DNA of 64,000 nt from Roseovarius sp. ZX-A-9 (GCF_028369135.1 NZ_JAPWHW010000001.1:248001-312000); one strand, 5' to 3'. Positions 1 through 10,390 are shown, counted from the first letter of the stretch. The notes: generated by a model not told the origin, from the sequence alone. A program made the numbers and translations.

Positions 1-3000
1 CTTCGACATTGCGCACCACCAGATCGGCGGCGGGCACGGCAGAGATCGCCACCGGCTCCAGCGCCAGCCCCTGATTGTTGCCCTCTCCCAGCCCTTCTGC
101 CTGGGTATTGGCCGCGTCGGTCACCACGATCAGACGATAGGCCCCGGTCAGATTGGGCGGAATGCTGACATTGGCGCTGGCGGTATAGCTGCCACCCGGA
201 ACCAACGGCGCTGCGGGGGCTGCAACCTCGGCCAGCAGGATGTCGCCCTCATCGAAAACGCCGTCTTCGCTGAGATAGACCCGGTCCAGCCAATTGGAGT
301 CGCTGGCCGTTGTGCCGGCATTGCCCACCCGCCACGACACCGGTACGCTCTCGCCCCAGCTGGCGGCATTGGGGCCGGCCACGGCCTCGACCACCAGATC
401 GGGGGCGGCACCGGGCGCGATGGTCAGCGCCGTCGGACCACCAGAATTGTTGTCTTCGTCGTCCCCTTCGACGATAGCACCCTCTGCGTCGGTCACGATA
501 AAGAGGTGGAAATCACCCACCTGATCACCCGGCAACATCACATTGACGCTGACATCGTCCGATGCACCCACCGCCAGTGCGGGGCGGGTCACATTGTCGA
601 GCACGATATCATCGCCATTGCCCAACGTTTCATCCGAGGACAGGATCACCCGATCAACCCGTTCGCCCGCGCCTGCATCGCCGCCATTGGTGACGCGCCA
701 GTCGAGCTGAACCATGCGGCCCGCCACTGCTGCGCCGGTCACGGTGGGCGCGGTCACGGTCAGATCGGGATAGGTCTGTTCCCGCGAGGTAAAGGACAGT
801 TCGGCAAAGTTGTTGTTCTCGGCGTCGCCATCTGCGTTGACCTCGATCACCGCAGGAGAGCTGCCATTGTCCACATAAACTCGGAACCGCAGATTGCCGG
901 TGCCCGAGGCCCCGTCAGGCAACTGCGTGGTAAAGCTGCGCGTTCTGGTCGCGCCCACGGGCAAAAGCACGCCCGCGTCCGCCTCGAAATCAATCCGCTG
1001 GTTCACCGGCGTGTCACGCGCATCAAGGTTGGTCAGTTGTACCAAACTGCGGAACGGCACCGGCAGATCGGCGGTGCCCGCGTTGCGGATGGTCCAGGTA
1101 AAGGTAACTGTATCGCCCGCCTGTGGATCGGCCTCGACGATCTTCAGCCCTTCGATCACCAGATCGGGGGCGTTGATCACTTCGAATACGGTCGTGTTGT
1201 TGGTCTCGCCGGTGCCTGCGTCATTATCCTCGGGCACGGCGTTGTCCAGATCGGTGGTGATCTCGAACCCCATCGTGCCGGTGCCGTCCACACCATCGGG
1301 CCAGGTGATGGTCGTGCTGCGTTCCACCGTGGCCCCTGCCGCGATCACTCCGCTTGTAGCCGGGTCATAGGCCAAGCTCTGCACGTCAAGCGTCGGGTCG
1401 TTGTGCGGTGTCAGGTTGCGCAGGCGCAATTGGTCGATGAAGGGCTGCGTGACATCCGAACCGCCAGTGTTGCGCAGGGTCCAGCGCACCGTGACCGTAT
1501 CGCCGGGCTTGTACCCGCTGGCCGGTTCGGCGCGGATATTTTCGACCACCAGATCGGCCAGTTGATCGTTGAGCGCGGTAAAGGCGACCGTGGCGATGTT
1601 GTTCCGTTCGGGGGCGATACCACCATCCGTCTCGTCAATGTCATTGGCGATATCCACCTCGACCTCGGCAATCAGATCGCCCGCCCCCAGCGCGCCGGAG
1701 GGCAGGTTGAGCGTGGCCTGACGCGTCACGCTGGCCCCCGCACCCAGCACCTCGGTGCCCGCGGCGATGACGCGCACGCCAACGATCTCGCCGGTATCGA
1801 CGCGGCGCAGGATCACCCGGTCGCGGCCCGGCACCACCCCGACGGCACCGGCGTTCGTTTCGGTCCAGCTGACGGTCAGGTCCATGCCCGCCTGCACCGG
1901 TCCCGCAGCACTGACAGAAACGCTCGACGGCACCAGATCGGGCGCCACGCGCGCCGCGCTACTGGCGGGCACCGCCGCGCGGTACGGCACTTCGAGCAGG
2001 TTCAGCCCAAGGGTGAACGGCTCGGTCAGTTGCACGCGACCCTCGATCAGCAGCACATAGGTTCCGGTCTGGTGCAGGGTGAACGGGTCACGGTCGCTGA
2101 TCGCGTTGACCTCGGCAAATACTTCTTGGCCATCTGGCCCCAGCAGACGATAGCCCGCGCTGTAGGTCGTGCCCTGCGCCAGCGCCAGTTTAAACCGCTG
2201 GCCCGCTTGCCCGTCAAAGCGGAAGGCCTGCGTCACATTGCCGGGGTTCAGCACCGGCGTAATCGGCGCGCCCGGCGTGATTTCGGGAACTGTGGCCAGA
2301 TCCAGCAGGCGGAACGGCAGTTCGGTCACCTGGTCATCGGTGCGCTGCACGGTCAGCGTATGATCCCCGGCCCCGAGCCAGACACGCGAATTGTCACCGA
2401 TGTCGCGGCTGAAGATGTTGCTGGCGACCACCATGCCCTTGGCATCGCGGATCTCCCACAGGGCGTTGCTATGGTTCAGTTGCGAATCGAAATAGACCTC
2501 GCCCGCCGTCGCCTTGGTGAATGTGTAAATCATCCGCGCGCGGGTATCGGGCGGGGTATCCCGACGGCGCTCGCCAAATTCGAGCGCCTGCACCACTTCC
2601 TGCTGCGGTATAATGCGGAAACTGTAATCCAGGCTGCCTTCGCGGGTGGTGGGCGGCAGCATCACCAGCGTCCAGGTGCCGGTCTGACCCAGACGTATCT
2701 GGCTGAGGTCGGTCATGGACTGACGAGGCAATTCATGCCCGTTCGGCTTGATCAGGCGGAATTCGCCACTGTAGCTGTTCCCCGAGAAGCTGAGCAGGTC
2801 AAAGATGATATTCTGGCCTGCGATCCCCTCAAACGAGAATACGCGCCGGTCGGTCGCCACCGGCTCGTTCACCGTGACCTCCTGACCCAGCGTGATCGCC
2901 TGCGCATCGCCCATATCCAGCAGGCGGAAGGTGAACGGGTCGTAGGGCCAGGTCGTGCTCAGAACCAGTTGGTAGTCACCGGGCTCAAGGCGGAAATCGC

Positions 3001-6000
3001 GGCCATCGGCATTGTCGATCCGAACGCCCGCCACCTCGCGCCCCTCGGCATCGTAAACCCGCCAGTTGACCCGGTTGGAGTTGACGAAGCGGCTGTCGAA
3101 ATAGAGCGATTTCTTCTCCGCCAGGGTAAAGCTGTAGCGCTCGACACTGCCGTTGCCCGTCAGGTTCGCCGTCATCTCAGCACCAAAGGTGATGGGCCGG
3201 GGCGTGCCATCACGGCGCGTGATATCGACCGTGCTGGGCACGGTCTCATCGCCATGCCCGTCGATCACCAGTACATAGCGCCCGGCCATCTTGGCCCGGA
3301 AACCGGTGTTCAGCAGGAAATTGCCATCGCTGACCTCGGTGCCATCGGGCGCGATGATGTGCCAGCGTTTGTCAGCGCCGTTATTGACCATGTCCAGCTT
3401 GACGTACTCACCTTCGGTGGCGTCGAAATGAAACAGGATCGTGCTGTTCGCGGGGTCGGTCAGGACGGTCTGCGTCTCGTCCAGCGGCAAAGGCACGCCA
3501 CTGTCGACGTCGAGGAAGCTGAAGGCATAGGCGTCGCTGGCGGTATTGGACACCACATCAACCTGATAGGCACCCGCCGCCAGATCGAGCGTCGATGTCG
3601 CGTTCTGCCGATCGCTGCGGCTATAGACGTCATAGGACGATTTGTTGATCGTGCGCGGCGCCATGATCTCGCCCAACGCGTCGCGCAAGGTCAGCGTGAT
3701 GCGTGACGAATTGGTCTGCCCGTCCATGATCAGCCGCGTCGGTTCGGTCAGCGTGATCAGGTAGCTGTCAGGCGTGCTGGCATCACCCAGCGTACCAACG
3801 GCCACTTCGCCCAGCGCCAGCGGTGTGCCGCTGGGCGGATCCGCCGCAATGGCGCCGGTCTCGCGCATGGCAAAGGCAAAGCTGCCATCGTCACCCGTGT
3901 TGGTGGCATAGCCGTAGACCAGGATGTAATAGGCACCGGTTTTGCGCAGTTGGATATTCGGCACGTCGCGGAAGCTGTTGAACTCGAACAACCGCCCGCC
4001 ATCGGGGTCATACATCGCGAACGAGAAATTGTTGCTGGACGACAGGCGCTCAAACTCGACGATCTGCCCGGCAGTCCCATCCCAGCGGTACACGTGCCCG
4101 CCGGTTGGCGGCGCGACGGTGATCAGGCCGGGCGAGACATTGTCCGCCAGTACCACCGCATCGGCGAAATCCAACAACTCGAACCGGTACTCGCCGGTGA
4201 AGTCGCCGATGGACTCGACCACCAACGTATAGTCACCGGGGATCAGATCCATCTGCGCCTGATCAAAGGTATAGCGGCGGAAACTGGCCGCGTCGGTCTG
4301 CGGTACGCCGTTGCGCTCCAGCCGGAAGGTCAGATTGTCGGTCGATATCTCGCCCTTGAACGCCAGCTTTTTCGCGCTGTTCAGCGTGAAGGTATGGCGC
4401 ACCGTGTCACCCGGCGCGTCAATCGTGCCGGTGACGACGGTGCCCGGTGTTATCGCGCGGGTCGAGACGGTCGATTGCGTGACACGGAACGTGACCTCGG
4501 ACCCGCTGGGGCGGTCGGGACGTTCGTCGATGATCAGGGTATAGCGGCCGGAATCCACGGCATAAAACGCCATGTCGCTGGCAGCCCCCGATGGCCCCGA
4601 GATGACATTCCCGAACGGATCCAGCACCTGCCAGTAGGCGTTGCCGCTATTGTCGGTACTGTCGACATAAACCGGCCCTGGGGTGGAAATGTCAAAGTAC
4701 CGCACGACCGCATTCTCGTCCATCGATTGCGTGATCTCATCGCCCAGCGGCACCGCCGTGCCGACCGACAGATCGCGCAGCACAAAGCTGTAATCGACCG
4801 GCTCGGCCCCGTCCGGCTCGATCCGCAGCAGATAGTCCCCCTGCACCAGCCGGAAGCTGCGCCCGCTGCCGTTGTACACGTTGAAATCGGTGCTCAGACC
4901 CGGCACCGTATTGCCTTCGCTGTCCAGGATCGTGACCCGCGCACCCGTGTTGGTGAGCGCATCAAAATAGAGCAGCGTTTCGGCATCCAGCGAAAACGCA
5001 TGATCGGTCCGCCCGAAGGGCACCGGGATGCTGCCATCGACGCGCGTGCCCACGGTCATCGGCACCTCGACAAAGGGAGCCGTGCGCATGGTGAAGGCGT
5101 AGGTGAGCGGCGCGGACTGCCCCGTTTGCGGTTCGATCAAGACCAGATAGCGCCCATCACGCGGCGGATCGAACGACACCGCCCCGCCGTTGAAGTTGAT
5201 ATCCTCGATCTGGTCGCCCTCCGGGCTGAACACCCGGAAATGCGGGTTGCCGGAGGTTGTCTTGCCCGCGAACTCGGTGAATTCGAACACCGTGCGCTGC
5301 CCGGCGACCGCATCGACGGCCCAGCGGCGCACACTCTCACCGGGATCTATGCTGCCGGTCTGCTCGATCCCACGCGGGATCAGCGGCGCTGTACGATCAT
5401 CCAACAGCGCGATCTCGGTGCTGCCGGTTTCGTCATCGCCCATTGACATACGCAGGATGTAGCGGCCCGGATAGACTTGCGCGCGCACCAGATTGGACGT
5501 CGAGTTGACCGAGCGGGAAAACACCGAATTGCCGTCCGGGTCCAACAGTTGCACATTCATCGCGCCGCTGTTGTCCACCGAGCGGCGCCGATCGAACACC
5601 ACGTTCGTCGCCGCGTCGATATCGACCACGTAATCGACGATCTTGCCGGGTGTATCGAGCGTCACGGTCGTGGGTGTGCCCAGTGCCAGCGGCAGCGTCA
5701 CATGGCTGGTACGGTACAGCGTCGCCTCGATGCGTTCGATACGCGCGGTGTCGTCACGGCGGAATTCGATCCGGTAGGTGCCATCCACCGGCACTGTCGC
5801 TGCCTCGCCTGAATTGACCGATTGGGTGAAGGATTCCAGCATACGGCCATCAGGCGCAAAAAGATCGGCGCGGAAGTTGAAGTTGTTGCCGGCCGTGGCC
5901 TGAAAATCGGTGACATCGAAAAACACCCGGTCGCCGGCTTGCAGATCGACGGTGCGCACCTCGACCGAGCGATCCGCATCAAGAGCTACGGCAAAGGAAG

Positions 6001-7513
6001 TGCCCAGAGTGATCGGTATGCTGTCCGCCGCGATGTCCTGCAAGCGCATCGCATAGGCCCCTGCCGCCTCTGTCTGCGACCGGACCGTCAGCCAGTAGGT
6101 GCCCGGCGTCACCCGGCCGAAATCGCGCAGGCCTGACCAGTAGCTGTTGCCGTTAAAGGCGAAAACCTGCCCGCCGACCCCCTCGAGCACCAGTTCGATA
6201 TTCGAATTGCGATCGAGCATCTCTAGGATCAGGTCGGTATCTGCGCCCACGGTAAAGGCATAGCGGTGTTCCTCGCCCGCGGCACCGGCGAAGGTCCCGG
6301 TGATCGGCGCACCCAATGTGCTCGCAAACTCGGTCGCCGCGACCGGCGTACCGGCATAAGCTCCATCTGACACGATCTGGAAATCATAGGCCCCGGTCCG
6401 CCCCTGATAGCCGGTCGTGACCAGCCAGTATTCTCCTGCTTCCAGATCCAGAATGAGCGGCGCGCCGACAGAGGGCAGGCGCAGGTTGCTGGCAATTTCG
6501 CCGGCCTTGCCGCGCAGCGTCCAGGCGGGCGCCCCGAAGGTCGTGCTCCCCGACAGCGCCACACGGGTGTCGGCAGCGAGGGTGAAGTGATGCACATGCC
6601 GTTCGCCCGGCGTGTCCAATGTGTCATTCGCCGTGTTGCCAAAGGCGTATTCGCGCGGCTCGTCACTGCCCAGCGTAGCGGCCATGCTGAAGGCCACCGG
6701 CGCGCTGCGCGTGATGTTTCCGTCGATCAACAGCACGTATTGTCCGGTCTCGGTCAGAGTGACATTGGTCGAGGCAAGGTTGCTGTAGCGGATCGTGCTC
6801 CCCGTGGGCGACACGATGCTGATCGTGGCATCAAGGCTTTCGGTGACGCCGCTCAATTCCAGATTGAAGAATTGGCCAGCCTGGCCATCAAACGTCCAGG
6901 CAAGGCTATCAGTCCCGCGCGGCAGCGACACCGCCACCGGCGTGCCCATCGGCAGCACCGGATCGTCGGACAGATCGTTCAGTTGGAATTCATAATCGCC
7001 GGTCTGCGATTCGGAGCCAAAGACGGTGAGCGTATATGTCCCGCGCGCTACATCCAGCACCGCAGGCACCCCGCGCGAAGAGCCATCAGCCCGGTCCAGC
7101 GTCGTCCCGATGTCGATCTCACCCGGTCCGCGCAGACGCCAGCTCAACTCGGATTGCGTCAGCGTGTCAAAGCTGACGCGCGTCGGTTCGGCAAAGGTGA
7201 TCTGGTAGTTGTCCTCTTCACCCCGCGCCGAAATCGTCCCGGCAATCGGAAAGAGATCCGCCGAGAGCAGCAACCTCGGCTCGAATGTCTCCATCAGCAC
7301 ACGGCGCGAGACGGTGCCACGCAGATGAGTGTATTTCAGATGATGGGTGGAATCGGGATTGGCCGCGGTGCCAGCAGACAATTCGCGAGTGCGAGAAGCA
7401 GCATCACCCCGGACACCGTCCGGAGCATCAAAGACACGTGACTTTTTCCAGCGCGTCACGCGACGGTGCGGCGCAAAAAAACGCGCGCCGCTCATTCCTA
7501 CAGACCCCCCCAT
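1..7513 (-). CDS. Giant PPC/CARDB repeat protein, probably secreted (5' part; runs off left edge)
   Basis: One open frame runs from ATG at 7513 to base 1, so at least 2,500 residues are present and the C-terminus is missing. The start follows AGGGGG; a second ATG lies at 7495. About 85 residues in, the motif FEPRLLLSAD resembles the LEPR-type N-terminal tag of very large secreted or surface proteins. Then come about 17 repeats of roughly 103 residues with the pre-peptidase C-terminal (PPC) beta-sandwich pattern (LG..V.G.L......D.Y.F...AG..V.F, later GxYxL.V). From about residue 1856 come CARDB-type repeats of about 120 residues beginning PDLVV or ADLVV, six by the window edge. Such modules mediate adhesion or spacing outside the cell. 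No catalytic domain is visible. The long plus-strand frames opposite it are shadows. The extracellular role is inferred. Confidence 0.88.
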   Translation of the reverse strand, partial: MGGSVGMSGARFFAPHRRVTRWKKSRVFDAPDGVRGDAASRTRELSAGTAANPDSTHHLKYTHLRGTVSRRVLMETFEPRLLLSADLFPIAGTISARGEEDNYQITFAEPTRVSFDTLTQSELSWRLRGPGEIDIGTTLDRADGSSRGVPAVLDVARGTYTLTVFGSESQTGDYEFQLNDLSDDPVLPMGTPVAVSLPRGTDSLAWTFDGQAGQFFNLELSGVTESLDATISIVSPTGSTIRYSNLASTNVTLTETGQYVLLIDGNITRSAPVAFSMAATLGSDEPREYAFGNTANDTLDTPGERHVHHFTLAADTRVALSGSTTFGAPAWTLRGKAGEIASNLRLPSVGAPLILDLEAGEYWLVTTGYQGRTGAYDFQIVSDGAYAGTPVAATEFASTLGAPITGTFAGAAGEEHRYAFTVGADTDLILEMLDRNSNIELVLEGVGGQVFAFNGNSYWSGLRDFGRVTPGTYWLTVRSQTEAAGAYAMRLQDIAADSIPITLGTSFAVALDADRSVEVRTVDLQAGDRVFFDVTDFQATAGNNFNFRADLFAPDGRMLESFTQSVNSGEAATVPVDGTYRIEFRRDDTARIERIEATLYRTSHVTLPLALGTPTTVTLDTPGKIVDYVVDIDAATNVVFDRRRSVDNSGAMNVQLLDPDGNSVFSRSVNSTSNLVRAQVYPGRYILRMSMGDDETGSTEIALLDDRTAPLIPRGIEQTGSIDPGESVRRWAVDAVAGQRTVFEFTEFAGKTTSGNPHFRVFSPEGDQIEDINFNGGAVSFDPPRDGRYLVLIEPQTGQSAPLTYAFTMRTAPFVEVPMTVGTRVDGSIPVPFGRTDHAFSLDAETLLYFDALTNTGARVTILDSEGNTVPGLSTDFNVYNGSGRSFRLVQGDYLLRIEPDGAEPVDYSFVLRDLSVGTAVPLGDEITQSMDENAVVRYFDISTPGPVYVDSTDNSGNAYWQVLDPFGNVISGPSGAASDMAFYAVDSGRYTLIIDERPDRPSGSEVTFRVTQSTVSTRAITPGTVVTGTIDAPGDTVRHTFTLNSAKKLAFKGEISTDNLTFRLERNGVPQTDAASFRRYTFDQAQMDLIPGDYTLVVESIGDFTGEYRFELLDFADAVVLADNVSPGLITVAPPTGGHVYRWDGTAGQIVEFERLSSSNNFSFAMYDPDGGRLFEFNSFRDVPNIQLRKTGAYYILVYGYATNTGDDGSFAFAMRETGAIAADPPSGTPLALGEVAVGTLGDASTPDSYLITLTEPTRLIMDGQTNSSRITLTLRDALGEIMAPRTINKSSYDVYSRSDRQNATSTLDLAAGAYQVDVVSNTASDAYAFSFLDVDSGVPLPLDETQTVLTDPANSTILFHFDATEGEYVKLDMVNNGADKRWHIIAPDGTEVSDGNFLLNTGFRAKMAGRYVLVIDGHGDETVPSTVDITRRDGTPRPITFGAEMTANLTGNGSVERYSFTLAEKKSLYFDSRFVNSNRVNWRVYDAEGREVAGVRIDNADGRDFRLEPGDYQLVLSTTWPYDPFTFRLLDMGDAQAITLGQEVTVNEPVATDRRVFSFEGIAGQNIIFDLLSFSGNSYSGEFRLIKPNGHELPRQSMTDLSQIRLGQTGTWTLVMLPPTTREGSLDYSFRIIPQQEVVQALEFGERRRDTPPDTRARMIYTFTKATAGEVYFDSQLNHSNALWEIRDAKGMVVASNIFSRDIGDNSRVWLGAGDHTLTVQRTDDQVTELPFRLLDLATVPEITPGAPITPVLNPGNVTQAFRFDGQAGQRFKLALAQGTTYSAGYRLLGPDGQEVFAEVNAISDRDPFTLHQTGTYVLLIEGRVQLTEPFTLGLNLLEVPYRAAVPASSAARVAPDLVPSSVSVSAAGPVQAGMDLTVSWTETNAGAVGVVPGRDRVILRRVDTGEIVGVRVIAAGTEVLGAGASVTRQATLNLPSGALGAGDLIAEVEVDIANDIDETDGGIAPERNNIATVAFTALNDQLADLVVENIRAEPASGYKPGDTVTVRWTLRNTGGSDVTQPFIDQLRLRNLTPHNDPTLDVQSLAYDPATSGVIAAGATVERSTTITWPDGVDGTGTMGFEITTDLDNAVPEDNDAGTGETNNTTVFEVINAPDLVIEGLKIVEADPQAGDTVTFTWTIRNAGTADLPVPFRSLVQLTNLDARDTPVNQRIDFEADAGVLLPVGATRTRSFTTQLPDGASGTGNLRFRVYVDNGSSPAVIEVNADGDAENNNFAELSFTSREQTYPDLTVTAPTVTGAAVAGRMVQLDWRVTNGGDAGAGERVDRVILSSDETLGNGDDIVLDNVTRPALAVGASDDVSVNVMLPGDQVGDFHLFIVTDAEGAIVEGDDEDNNSGGPTALTIAPGAAPDLVVEAVAGPNAASWGESVPVSWRVGNAGTTASDSNWLDRVYLSEDGVFDEGDILLAEVAAPAAPLVPGGSYTASANVSIPPNLTGAYRLIVVTDAANTQAEGLGEGNNQGLALEPVAISAVPAADLVVRNVE

Positions 7514-7694
7514 GGATCCCCCTAATTGGGCATGCCTTGCATCCGGCTGAGAGTGCAGCGCCCGGGCAAAATTCGGCAGGGGCGTGAACACAATAAATCA
7601 CCGGGCAGGCGGTATTCTTGTATTACTGTAGTGGTTGTAGCATCATGACTGACGCTACGGCAACAAATTTTGACACAGGTGCGCTATAAACAGT
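7514..7694. promoter_or_regulatory. Divergent intergenic region of the giant repeat gene and the adaptor gene
   Basis: A 181-bp region separates two divergently transcribed genes and must hold both promoters. It is more AT-rich than its flanks from about 7600 on. An imperfect stem (GTAGC then GCTAC 12 bases later) lies around 7636-7657. I cannot assign -35 and -10 boxes with confidence. Confidence 0.35.
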
Positions 7695-8510
7695 TTGTTT
7701 ACCATTTCGCGATTTCCACTGCTCTGCATTGCGTGCCTCTGGACCCTGATATCTGGCGTAGCGCAGGCGCAAACAGTGACCGAATGCCTGGTGCAGGCCA
7801 ATGAGGTCGCCCGCGTCGGCGCCGCGGAGAGCGGTGTATTGTCAAAGTTGCTTGTGGAGCGTGCGGACCGGGTCAACAAAGGTCAGGTGATGGCCGAGCT
7901 GGAAGCCTCGGAGGAAGACAGCCAGGTGGAACTGGCCCGTCTGCGCGTATCGTCCGACATCGCCGTACGACTCGCACAGCGCAAGGCCGAAACTGCCGAA
8001 CTGAACGCCCGACGGCTGACCATCCTCGTCGAACGCAAACTGGTGCCCGACGCAGAGCAGGAAGCTGCCATCCTTGCCGCGCAATCCGCCCGGCTGGAGG
8101 AAGAGGAAGCCATCTACCAGATGAAAATCGCCGAGGTTCAACTAAAGGCAGCGCTTGCCGCACGCGAACGCAAGCGGGTACGCGCGCCCTTTGACGGGGT
8201 GGTGACAGATACGCTGATGTCGGTGGGCGAGCTTTATAACGAACAGGCGCCGATCATCGTGCTGGCGCAGATCGACCCGCTACATGTCGAAGCCTATCTG
8301 CCTGCCGCCCGACGCGCCGAACTCGAAATCGGCCAAACCGCCGAGATCACGCTGGAAACCGGCGGCGCCATCTCGGGGGTGATCAAGGTGATCGACCCGG
8401 TGCTGGACGCGGCCACGGGCACCTTCGGGCTGCAACTTGATGTCGCGAACCCTGACGGGACCATCTTGGCCGGGCAGAGTTGCAGCCTGCGATTTGCCCA
8501 GACGAACTGA
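7695..8510 (+). CDS. HlyD/RND-type periplasmic adaptor (membrane fusion) protein
   Basis: 271 residues starting at TTG; no in-frame ATG lies nearby and a stop sits 24 bp upstream. A cleavable signal peptide (about residues 1-25, ending AQAQ) is followed by a lipoyl-like half motif (VLSKLLVERADRVNKGQ), an alpha-helical hairpin rich in Ala, Glu and Arg (about 70-155), the second lipoyl half (RVRAPFDGVV) and a beta-barrel (residues 190-270). This is the order of RND/HlyD adaptors, which bridge inner-membrane pumps and outer-membrane channels. It is shorter than the usual 350-400 residues because the C-terminal membrane-proximal domain is reduced. No pump gene is adjacent; the divergent giant protein is the only neighbour that could be linked, which is inference. 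Confidence 0.8.
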   Translation: MFTISRFPLLCIACLWTLISGVAQAQTVTECLVQANEVARVGAAESGVLSKLLVERADRVNKGQVMAELEASEEDSQVELARLRVSSDIAVRLAQRKAETAELNARRLTILVERKLVPDAEQEAAILAAQSARLEEEEAIYQMKIAEVQLKAALAARERKRVRAPFDGVVTDTLMSVGELYNEQAPIIVLAQIDPLHVEAYLPAARRAELEIGQTAEITLETGGAISGVIKVIDPVLDAATGTFGLQLDVANPDGTILAGQSCSLRFAQTN

Positions 8511-8535
8511 ACGGATTCCGAGCGGGATCGTGCGC

Positions 8536-8727
8536 TCAATCCAGAACGCGGGCTTCATCAACAAGCAGGATCGGGATGCCGTTGCGGATCGGAAAGGCAA
8601 GGCGGACACCGCGACTGATCAGTTCCTGCGTCTCGGCGTTGTATTCGAGAAGTTGTTTGGTCTGCGGGCAGACCAGCGCCTCGAGCATACGACGGTCGAA
8701 ATTCGCGGGTTTCATTTCATCAGTCAT
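8536..8727 (-). CDS. Trm112 family protein
   Basis: A 63-residue protein with the Trm112/UPF0434 signature: N-terminal ML(E)[11 protein letters not shown] and C-terminal [19 protein letters not shown]. In eukaryotes and archaea Trm112 is a small activating partner of methyltransferases; bacterial members are short and of less certain role. Only one Cys is left from the CxxC usual in zinc-binding members, so zinc binding is doubtful. Its ATG overlaps the stop of the LON-domain gene by 4 bp (ATGA), so the two are probably translationally coupled. Confidence 0.88.
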   Translation of the reverse strand: MTDEMKPANFDRRMLEALVCPQTKQLLEYNAETQELISRGVRLAFPIRNGIPILLVDEARVLD

Positions 8728-9365
8728 TGCATCACCTCTTCCGCGCCACCGCGCATGCTGAACTCGATCAGTGTCACCAGTGTCTCGCGCCGGGTGCTGA
8801 GGGACGGAGCCTCCAGCAGCGCCTGTTTGTCCTCTGGCGCGAACCCGAGCAGCATCGAAAGCGAATTTATCAATAGCTCGTCGTCTGCCTCGTCCAGGCT
8901 CGCCCAGTCGGTCCGCAGCTCGCAGGCCTTGAAATACTGTTCGAGCAGCACCAGGAATTGGGCACGGTCAAAATCCGGGTCGTCCTCCTGCGGGCCGAGA
9001 TCGCGGTCAAATCCCGCCCAGGACACGCGCGCGCGGCGATAGGGAGTAAAGCCATCGACCTCTTCGGTCAGGCGATACCGGGAAGCGCCTGTCAACGTGA
9101 TCATGTACCGGCCATCATCGGTTTCGGAGAATTGCGTCACGCGCCCGACGCAGCCAATCTTGTAGAGCCCCGGATCGCGGTCGTCCGGTCCTTCGTTGGG
9201 TTGGATCATGCCGATTAGGCGGTGGGGCGTTTTCAGCGCGTCCTCGAGCATCATCAGATAGCGCGGCTCGAACAGATGCAGAGGCAACCGGGCGCGCGGC
9301 AGCAAGAGCGCACCGGGGAGCGGAAAAATCGGAATCACCTCGGGCAGGTCAGCTGCATTCATCAT
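8724..9365 (-). CDS. LON peptidase N-terminal substrate-binding domain protein
   Basis: About 213 residues made up almost wholly of a LON substrate-binding (PUA-like) domain. The diagnostic start is [26 protein letters not shown], with GCVGRVTQF in the middle. There is no AAA or protease domain, so this is the free-standing form found in many alphaproteobacteria, whose function is unclear. ATG at 9365 is chosen over an upstream TTG at 9374; the next ATG at 9362 is also possible. It follows the thioredoxin-TPR gene by 27 bp and overlaps the Trm112 gene by 4 bp, so the three form one minus-strand operon. Confidence 0.88.
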   Translation of the reverse strand: MMNAADLPEVIPIFPLPGALLLPRARLPLHLFEPRYLMMLEDALKTPHRLIGMIQPNEGPDDRDPGLYKIGCVGRVTQFSETDDGRYMITLTGASRYRLTEEVDGFTPYRRARVSWAGFDRDLGPQEDDPDFDRAQFLVLLEQYFKACELRTDWASLDEADDELLINSLSMLLGFAPEDKQALLEAPSLSTRRETLVTLIEFSMRGGAEEVMQ

Positions 9366-9392
9366 GCGTACCAATCTAGCCCGTCTGCCGGT

Positions 9393-10307
9393 TCAGGCAA
9401 ATATCATCGAGCTGAGTTTGCGGCGGCCGTTCAGAACCACGGGATCGTTCGGCTTGAGCGCTTCGAACATGGTGAAGAGTTGCTGCTTGGCTGCGCCGTC
9501 ATTCCATTCACGGTCGCGCCGGAAAAGATCGAGCAACTGATCAACCGCCTCGGCAGTCTGACCGTTGGCATGCAGGGCCTGCGCCAGATCGAATCGTGCC
9601 TGGTGATTGTCGGGATCAGCCTCTACCGCTGCCAGCAAATCGTCAACGGGTCCGGCGTCGGCGGCTTGGCGGGCCAATGCAATCTGCGCATGTACCGCTT
9701 CGATCTCGGGGGCGGCGCTGATTTCGGCGGGTGCGCCATTCAGGATTGCTTCGGCCTGATCGGCATCGCCCAGCGCCAGACGCGCGCGCGCCATGCCAGC
9801 ATAGGCGCGAGCGTTGTTGGCGTCTTCCTGGATGATCGCGGCGTAAGTTTCGGCGGCGTCAGCGACGGCACCGGCCTCGAGCATCTCGTCGGCGGCATCA
9901 AGGGCGTCGTCCAGCCCGTTACCTGCGTCCACAGCTCCGCCTGCGGCCTCGACCACGCGTGCCACGAAAGCGTCGATTTCCGAAGGCGGCACAGCGCCCT
10001 GGAACCCATCAATCGGCTGACCCTGCCAGAAGGCATAGACCGTTGGGATCGACTGCACCCGTAGCTGGCCCGCGATCCCCTGGTTTTCATCGACGTTGAC
10101 CTTGGCCATGCGCACGGCGCCTTTGGCCTTGGTTACGGCGGCCTCCAGCGCGGGGCCCAGCGTTTTGCACGGGCCGCACCAAGGTGCCCAGAAATCGACG
10201 ATCACGGGGACGGTTTGCGACATCTCGACCACTTCGGCCATGAAATCGGCCTCCGAGACATCCTGGATCAGGTTGGGTGCGGGGGTCTGGCCACCAAGTT
10301 CAATCAT
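9393..10307 (-). CDS. cnoX: Thioredoxin-TPR co-chaperone (CnoX/YbbN type)
   Basis: About 304 residues from ATG 10307, chosen because the family begins MIELGG shortly before the thioredoxin fold; the frame is open further upstream. The thioredoxin domain (residues about 15-120) has the active site FWAPWCGPCK with both cysteines, unlike E. coli CnoX, which has lost the redox pair. The rest is Ala/Asp/Leu-rich tetratricopeptide helices (about 125-300), including LALGDADQAEAIL and RFDLAQALHANGQTAEAVDQLL. CnoX proteins hold oxidised or unfolding clients and pass them to GroEL. It heads the small operon with the LON-domain and Trm112 genes. Confidence 0.88.
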   Translation of the reverse strand: MIELGGQTPAPNLIQDVSEADFMAEVVEMSQTVPVIVDFWAPWCGPCKTLGPALEAAVTKAKGAVRMAKVNVDENQGIAGQLRVQSIPTVYAFWQGQPIDGFQGAVPPSEIDAFVARVVEAAGGAVDAGNGLDDALDAADEMLEAGAVADAAETYAAIIQEDANNARAYAGMARARLALGDADQAEAILNGAPAEISAAPEIEAVHAQIALARQAADAGPVDDLLAAVEADPDNHQARFDLAQALHANGQTAEAVDQLLDLFRRDREWNDGAAKQQLFTMFEALKPNDPVVLNGRRKLSSMIFA

Positions 10308-10390
10308 CTCGTTGATCCCATGTTCTGCGGTTTCGTGTTCCCGCGTTACATGGCGTAGCAACGGCGCGCTTGCAAGGGGGCAGCCCCCGG

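Noticed and set aside
506..3706. A 1,066-codon open frame on the plus strand
   Set aside because: It is the mirror of the giant repeat gene on the minus strand. The peptide is a low-complexity mix of Arg, His, Gly and Ala without domains, whereas the minus frame shows regular PPC and CARDB repeats.
3950..5446. A 498-codon open frame on the plus strand
   Set aside because: Same cause: shadow of the repeat gene in GC-rich DNA, no domain and unlikely composition.
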